This document shows, one piece after another, positions 37,223 through 41,584 of a stretch of DNA of 41,584 bases (position 1 is the first letter of the stretch; each line of letters opens with the position of its first letter). Below the pieces are notes generated by a model. That model was given only the letters and a program-made list of their open reading frames with translations, had not been told where the DNA came from and made no database searches. The stretch covers positions 1-41,584 of the forward strand of contig NZ_MUKN01000035.1 of assembly GCF_001995175.1 (NCBI RefSeq), in the 5' to 3' direction. The position numbers and the translations under genes were made by a program. The stretch comes from Rathayibacter rhapontici. GTDB lineage: Bacteria > Actinomycetota > Actinomycetes > Actinomycetales > Microbacteriaceae.

Positions 37223-38498
37223 GATCTTCCTTCTCCGTTGCATTTCCCAGCCCGGCGCGTTCCTCACGCAGGGCAGCGAGTCCAAGACCCACCGCAATCC
37301 ACAGCGTATAGCTTGTCGACCCGTCTTGAAGAGACGGGAGCACCAACTGGCTCGGAATGGAGCTCGCTATGGCAACCGCAATCAACGCGATCCCCATTGT
37401 CCTGCCTCGGAGCGAAAGCACGACGAGACTGAAGAGCAGAACAAAATACAGCAGCAAAACGAACGGACCCGCCTCCAGCCCAATCAGCAGAAGGAAACTC
37501 TCGACCAAAATCGGGTCATTAGTGAATAGATAAGCCCTCGGCCCAACCTGGCCCACACCATAACCGATCGGGTGGCCGAACATCTGCGGTAACGAGTCGG
37601 CGAGACTCACTATGTGGCCTGACGTCGAGAGATCGACTTCGGCCCCGCCGATGTACTCCAGGAATAGGAAGCAAGCGGCCAATCCACCCGCTGCGAACAC
37701 CGGAACCAGCAATTGGCTATAAGTCGCTTTGCTGGTCCGAGCCCGGATAGTAACGAGAACCGCAATAGCCGCTGCGAGTCCGAGCATCGCCGAACGAGAC
37801 TGAGTCAGCCATAACGCAATCAAGGGTAGCACCAGTAGGAGCCCTCGGCTGGTAACTCGCCACTCCGATCGAGTTATGATGACGCAGAACAATATGACGA
37901 GATACAGCCCGAGCTCATTGGGCCCCGGGGCCGGGCTGAAGGCTCTGGGCTCAGTCGCGCCCTGCACGAAGAATGAAGCTGGGAAGCTCTGGCCCTCCGG
38001 CACGGGCAGAATTTCCAGGTCGTACAACCATTGGACACCCAACGATGACGTGTAGATTGCAACTAGAGCGACCGCTTGGCCCGCAAGAACCATGACCTTT
38101 CCGACCCGACGCATGGAGTCGGCGTCGAGGACCGCTGGCACGACGACCACGAGGATCAGCGGCAGATAGTTGTTCCGCAGGCCGTAGATTCCCTGAAACG
38201 GGTCGGATTGCAAACTCGACCCGATTGCCAGAAGCACGATACTGGCAATCACCAGCGCGAGCCAGCCATTAACTCGGCGAAGGCGCTTGGCAGAAAGAAT
38301 CGTCACCAACACAAGTAGAACGACAATGACGTCCTTGATGGCTCCAAACAAAGTTGCATCCCGCCCGGCCGCCAAAGACGAGGAGATGATGCTGTTGAAG
38401 GGCACTAAAACGACGAGAGCGGCGACCCCGAGCCATGGTCGCGAAAGGGTCAGAAGCATCAGAATCGCACCGACGGTTGCGACTGCTGCGATGATCAT
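37122..38498 (-). CDS. O-antigen ligase/polymerase-type membrane protein (Wzy/WaaL family)
   Basis: 458 residues with about ten to twelve membrane helices, beginning at the N-terminus (MIIAAVATVGAILMLLTLSRPW). A periplasmic-type loop and the family pattern PAPGPNELGLYL, then LTQSRSAMLGLAAA and GYGVGQVGPRAYLFTNDP, fit the O-antigen polymerase/ligase family that joins lipid-linked repeat units. The last 35 or so residues overlap the next gene in another frame; the natural end could be earlier if the sequence has an indel there. The ATG at 38498 is 7 bases after a TACTAT hexamer, so the message may be leaderless. Confidence 0.82.
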   Translation of the reverse strand: MIIAAVATVGAILMLLTLSRPWLGVAALVVLVPFNSIISSSLAAGRDATLFGAIKDVIVVLLVLVTILSAKRLRRVNGWLALVIASIVLLAIGSSLQSDPFQGIYGLRNNYLPLILVVVVPAVLDADSMRRVGKVMVLAGQAVALVAIYTSSLGVQWLYDLEILPVPEGQSFPASFFVQGATEPRAFSPAPGPNELGLYLVILFCVIITRSEWRVTSRGLLLVLPLIALWLTQSRSAMLGLAAAIAVLVTIRARTSKATYSQLLVPVFAAGGLAACFLFLEYIGGAEVDLSTSGHIVSLADSLPQMFGHPIGYGVGQVGPRAYLFTNDPILVESFLLLIGLEAGPFVLLLYFVLLFSLVVLSLRGRTMGIALIAVAIASSIPSQLVLPSLQDGSTSYTLWIAVGLGLAALREERAGLGNATEKEDHGNRSKYLGHRRYVQQRRAHRPLHRAVGGYPGL

Positions 38499-38505
38499 GA
38501 CAGCT

Positions 38506-38511
38506 ATAGTA
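38506..38511 (-). promoter_or_regulatory. -10 element of the wzy-like gene (leaderless)
   Basis: TACTAT on the minus strand, then AGCTGTC, then ATG. This implies a separate promoter for the wzy-GT2 pair, in the 255-base gap 38499-38753. That gap also holds a CCCCCTTTGGGGG palindrome (38607-38619) and no gene I can support. Confidence 0.5.
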
Positions 38512-38753
38512 GCATTCGCCTGCCTCAGACGCGCGAATCGTCCTCCGCTGATTAGCGGCAGAACTCCCGCGGAGCAGCGAGGCAGAAGGACATGCGCCGT
38601 TCCCCTCCCCCTTTGGGGGTAAGAGCAAGATTTGATGCTAACTCCGTTGGCGCGTGATCACCGTCGGACGGGGCTAAATCGCGGCTGAAGGCGCGCGCTC
38701 GTCCCTCTCGAAAGTGAAATTGCAGCACGGAAACATCTCCGGCGCGAACTGAT

Positions 38754-39950
38754 TCACGCAATTGAAGGCTCCACTTCGTAGCATCGAACCCCGTGATCGA
38801 TGACGCCGTTGCGTTCAATCGGGTGGTCGTATTCCCAAGGGTCACTGGTTTTCCTCACGGCGTTGAGCACGGAGCTAAAGAGGTCGCGCATGCGCGACGT
38901 GAATATTTCGCGCGTGAACTCTTTCTCGTACCTTGAGCGTGCGTTAGCGCCCATCTCGGCAGCTTGCTCCTTTGTGATCGAATCGATTGCAAGAGTCCAA
39001 GCTGGGACATTGCCGGGTGGGACTGTCACGCCGGAGATCCCGTCGACGACAATTTCCGACAAACCGCCAGTATCGCTCACTATCGCAGCGCGCCCGGCGC
39101 CACTTGCCTCGAGGGCAATGGTCGGGAAGGGATCGGGCTTGATGCTCGGAACAAGAATTACGTCCGCGCCATCAATTATGGAGCGCACGTCCCGCGTTTC
39201 CCCGATAACTTCGACCGACGAGGTGATCCCAAGGTCATCGATCAACCCAAGGACATCAATAGTCTCCCCACTGGAGGGTGGGCCGCCGAGCACCAGTAGC
39301 CGTGCGTCTTCTCGCTGCGTCTGTGCCCAAGACCGCAGAAGGACCTCGTGCCCCTTCCAGGCGTTCCAGCGACTCGCGAGCACAAACACCATCTGGCCGC
39401 TATGACTGTCCTTAGCCACTGGTGGAGGCAACTCAAATCCGTTGCGAATCACAACCGCTCGCGCTCTGGCTCGGCGCGGAAGAGTCTTCAGAACAGCGTC
39501 GCTCACAACGACTATACGATGTGCAAAAAGGTACATCAACGAAAGAAGAAAGGACTCGACTCCCGTCGCGTACTCATGCAGGTGCAGTACTTTTGGGACT
39601 TTCCGCAGAGGAACAGCAACAAGCGCTGGTGCAAGTGCAGCAGTATTCACATAAACGAGATCAGGCTGGTGATTCCGAATCGCATTGCGCGTCGCCCAGA
39701 ATTGGCGAAGCAGTTTGGGGGCATTCACCAAGCGGAGATTTGCTCTGCGCAGAACAGGCAGATCCATTCTGCGCACATAATGTCCACGTCGTTCGAGCTC
39801 GTGCGTCAGGGCTCTTTCCGGATAGTCGACGTCACATGGCAACCACACTTCGATACGGGAGCCTTTCGGGAGCGCGGCGAGGGATTCGAGTAGAACCCGA
39901 TCCGCCCCATACAGCTCATCAGAGGGATGCAGAATGAGTACCCGAATCAC
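38754..39950 (-). CDS. Glycosyltransferase family 4
   Basis: 398 residues, GT-B fold. N-terminal half: VLILHPSDELYGADRVLLESLAAL, DLVYVNTAALAPALVA and HLHEYATG. C-terminal half: LASRWNAWKGHEVLLRSWA, LGGPP, VEVIGETRDV and the donor-binding block LVPSIKPDPFPTIALEASGAGRAAIVSDTGGLSEIV. It transfers a sugar from a nucleotide-sugar to the growing glycan. The GTG start at 39950 overlaps the acyltransferase stop by 4 bases (GTGA). The C-terminal 25 residues (after NAVRKTS) are not typical of the family and may be lineage specific. Confidence 0.9.
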   Translation of the reverse strand: MIRVLILHPSDELYGADRVLLESLAALPKGSRIEVWLPCDVDYPERALTHELERRGHYVRRMDLPVLRRANLRLVNAPKLLRQFWATRNAIRNHQPDLVYVNTAALAPALVAVPLRKVPKVLHLHEYATGVESFLLSLMYLFAHRIVVVSDAVLKTLPRRARARAVVIRNGFELPPPVAKDSHSGQMVFVLASRWNAWKGHEVLLRSWAQTQREDARLLVLGGPPSSGETIDVLGLIDDLGITSSVEVIGETRDVRSIIDGADVILVPSIKPDPFPTIALEASGAGRAAIVSDTGGLSEIVVDGISGVTVPPGNVPAWTLAIDSITKEQAAEMGANARSRYEKEFTREIFTSRMRDLFSSVLNAVRKTSDPWEYDHPIERNGVIDHGVRCYEVEPSIA

Positions 39951-40660
39951 TTCTTCGTACCTTTGACTTGTCGCGCCGGTACGCCAGCGACGACTGTGTG
40001 CGCCGCGACGTCCCTTGTCACGACAGATCCGGCCGCCACGACAGCTCCGGGGCCGATGGTTACTCCCGCGAGAATCGTGACTCCACTAGCTATCCAAGCA
40101 CCATCACCGATTAGGATGGGAGACCATGTCACTCCCTGTCCTTTGACGGAACCGCTATCGCCGAAGTTGTGATTTTCCGAGAAGAGCCGCACGCCGGGTC
40201 CGAGCATCACCTCGGAACCTATATCGATCCCGCCCGAACAGCCGATATAGCAGTGCGGCCCGATGCTCGAGCTGTCGCCGATCGTGAGTCCGACCCCGAT
40301 CTCTCGCGAATAGTAGCTGCTAGGCCTGATTTGCGCAAACGAGCCAATCGAAACATCGTTGCCGATTTCCAAGCCTCGTATCGAAAGACCCTGAACCTCC
40401 GCATAGTCCTCAATTATGAGACCATGCCCCGCCCGTATGAATTGGGGGTTCTCGAGGCGCACTCCTCGGCCGATGAGTGGAACCCCGGCTACCTCCTTGA
40501 GGCGAACCTTCAACGAGACCCCGCGTGCCGCCATCGGCCCGACCTTGGTCGCGAGTTGCAGGCTTACTTGCGGCCAGTCCTCTTCTCGTCCCGCTTGGCG
40601 TAGACGTTCCCGTTGTTGCACCGTCAGACGATCAAAGATTTCGCGAAGTGAACCGATCAT
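39947..40660 (-). CDS. Hexapeptide-repeat acyltransferase (left-handed beta-helix)
   Basis: 237 residues. After an N-terminal helical segment of about 50 residues come repeated hexapeptides of the left-handed beta-helix (EIGNDVSIGSFAQI, LTIGDSSSIGPHCYIG, GIDIGSEVMLGPGVRL), the catalytic-type histidine in SENHNF, and ILIGDGAWIASGVTILAGVTIGPGAVVAAGSVVTRDV. This is the maltose/galactoside O-acetyltransferase class; it likely O-acetylates a sugar of the surface glycan. Its ATG has a strong AAGGAG site 8 bases upstream, so it is the first gene of the minus-strand pair with the GT4 gene. Confidence 0.9.
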   Translation of the reverse strand: MIGSLREIFDRLTVQQRERLRQAGREEDWPQVSLQLATKVGPMAARGVSLKVRLKEVAGVPLIGRGVRLENPQFIRAGHGLIIEDYAEVQGLSIRGLEIGNDVSIGSFAQIRPSSYYSREIGVGLTIGDSSSIGPHCYIGCSGGIDIGSEVMLGPGVRLFSENHNFGDSGSVKGQGVTWSPILIGDGAWIASGVTILAGVTIGPGAVVAAGSVVTRDVAAHTVVAGVPARQVKGTKK

Positions 40661-41448
40661 TGAGATATCTCCTTGGATTCGTCAGGAGGAAGCTGTGCTG
40701 AAATGCGAACGAGCCGTGCCAGAGGAGCACCCACTTGAGACCGTTCTCCTCGCCCGCTCCCGGCAAAGGCGGACAGATCAGTCGGCGATGCTTTTCGCCC
40801 CGGCAGGACGCCGAACGTAGAGCAACGGGGTCGATGGTAGCGGACCAAGAGCCGCCTACCCGTGCTGACGTACGGTGGTGGCGCTGGCCCGCTGCACGGG
40901 CGGCTTGCGGAGTGAATTTCTCATCCGGAATCGCGTGGTGATCGCTCAGTGGACGTCTGGACGGAAGCACCACAGCCGCGACTTCAATCCGTCCTCGGAC
41001 CAAGCCCCACATGGTGTCCATGACGGCTGAAGTCCTCGCGAGCACAGAAGACGTATCGCCTGCTGCTCGTCTGACGAGGGTGGCCACTGACGTGGAGCGG
41101 GTCCACGCGTCGTGCGACGCCGCGACCTTGAGTTCCGACGAACTTGCGGCTGTCTGCGCGTGGAGCGGCGAAACGCGATCGCGAGGTCGAAGCTCCGATC
41201 AGGTGCGGAGCACCTCCTCAAGTCAACGCGGACCCCGGCCCTTGCATGAGGCGCCTCGTCTGCGCGAGTACCGCGACGGTTGCAGCGGCCAGGATCGCAG
41301 GCCGGGTGGATGCGCTGTGGGGCCGACGGCCCGCCTCGAGAGCTTCCTGAGGATGTCTCCCCGTCGCCCCTCGCCAATGGGGGTCAAAGGCATGAGCCAT
41401 AGCTTGAATAGCGTATATAGCCTCCTTAACAACCGTTAAGAGGAGCAT
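40661..41448. other. 788 bases without a convincing gene
   Basis: Open frames on both strands here are short, mutually conflicting and unlike known families. On the plus strand 41011 onward reads MTAEVLASTEDVSPAARLTR then a helical stretch (DELAAVCAWSGETRSR), which vaguely recalls the N-terminus of actinobacterial DUF222/HNH proteins before it loses sense; a decayed copy is possible but weak. A minus-strand frame 40657-40848 ends with a TGA that overlaps the acyltransferase ATG, which might be the tail of a lost upstream gene. Neither is strong enough to annotate as a gene. Confidence 0.4.
41414..41440 (+). promoter_or_regulatory. Promoter and palindrome before the right-end secreted protein gene
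   Basis: TATATA (41414-41419) is a good -10. Just after it CTTAAC (41425-41430) and GTTAAG (41435-41440) form a perfect inverted repeat with a 4-base centre, located where transcription would start and directly before the GAGGAG ribosome site. It may be an operator or a leader hairpin that hides the ribosome site. Confidence 0.45.
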
Positions 41449-41584
41449 ATGTTTGTCGTGACTTTCCGACGCATCAAAGCCAAAGCGGCATTTATCATCG
41501 CACTTGTCTGCGTCGGTGGAACGCTGGGCGCATCCTCGCCGGCGTCCGCCCAGATGCGGCTCGAAAGCGCCGTCACCAACCCGG
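41449..41584 (+). CDS. Secreted protein, N-terminal part only
   Basis: The gene runs off the window end; 45 residues are visible. ATG at 41449 with GAGGAG 3 bases upstream. The start MFVVTFRRIKAKAAF, a hydrophobic core IIALVCVGGTLGASS and a likely signal peptidase I site ASA-Q make a classical Sec signal peptide. The mature part begins QMRLESAVTNP. Family cannot be named. Lower GC than the housekeeping genes, as in the glycan locus. Confidence 0.75.
   Translation, partial: MFVVTFRRIKAKAAFIIALVCVGGTLGASSPASAQMRLESAVTNP

Noticed and set aside
38607..38619. CCCCCTTTGGGGG palindrome as a terminator
   Set aside because: A 5-bp stem with a 3-base loop and no T-tract is too weak to call; noted only in the gap description.
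38552..38845. 97-codon minus-strand frame between the GT4 and polymerase genes
   Set aside because: It overlaps the GT4 3' end in another frame, has no ribosome site and no recognisable family.

Overview
The window is chromosomal DNA from a high-GC actinobacterium. Gene content (actinobacterial F-ATPase order with an AtpI-like protein and a WecA-type transferase upstream, a DUF4192 protein, PP2C/FHA/FtsK genes) and the many leaderless starts fit the Microbacteriaceae. The genus cannot be fixed from sequence alone.

Layout. 1-3725 (minus): two-domain FKBP lipoprotein, dxr and an RseP-type site-2 protease. 3856-13309: an amine and amino-acid utilisation block with two near-duplicate GABA-type aminotransferases, a PlsC acyltransferase, an OsmC protein, a type II asparaginase and a translationally coupled potD-A-B-C polyamine transporter on the minus strand. 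13449-17676 (minus): PP2C phosphatase, zinc-ribbon/FHA protein and a two-ATPase FtsK/EccC-like protein. This is a small phospho-signalling/secretion-ATPase module with no visible WXG100 substrate or kinase. 17910-19835: an Lrp/AsnC regulator followed after 3 bases by a third class III aminotransferase, with a palindrome against its promoter. 19857-22739: DUF4192 protein, the alkylation-repair pair ogt-tag, and yaaA. 22845-31743 (minus): wecA, an AtpI-like protein and the complete ATP synthase operon atpBEFHAGDC, closed by an 18-bp hairpin. 31747-32618: tsaC/Sua5. 32858-40660: a polysaccharide locus (rmlA, rmlB, a DUF1972/GT4 glycosyltransferase; on the other strand a hexapeptide acyltransferase, GT4, O-antigen polymerase and GT2). 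From about 34.9 kb this locus is visibly lower in GC than the rest, suggesting acquired DNA. 40661-41448 holds no convincing gene. A secreted protein starts at 41449 and is cut by the window end.

The genes form plausible units: amine import (PotABCD), transamination (three class III aminotransferases) and Lrp control; energy (ATP synthase); and dTDP-rhamnose-based surface glycan (WecA-like lipid priming, RmlAB, glycosyltransferases, Wzy).

Two window-wide observations stand out. First, five genes (gabT copy 2, the eccC-like gene, atpD, tsaC and the DUF1972 glycosyltransferase) each lack exactly one base. Because atpD and tsaC are normally essential, this points to residual sequencing indels rather than real gene decay. 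Second, at least eight genes have a -10-like hexamer ending 6 or 7 bases before the start codon, the architecture of leaderless mRNAs.
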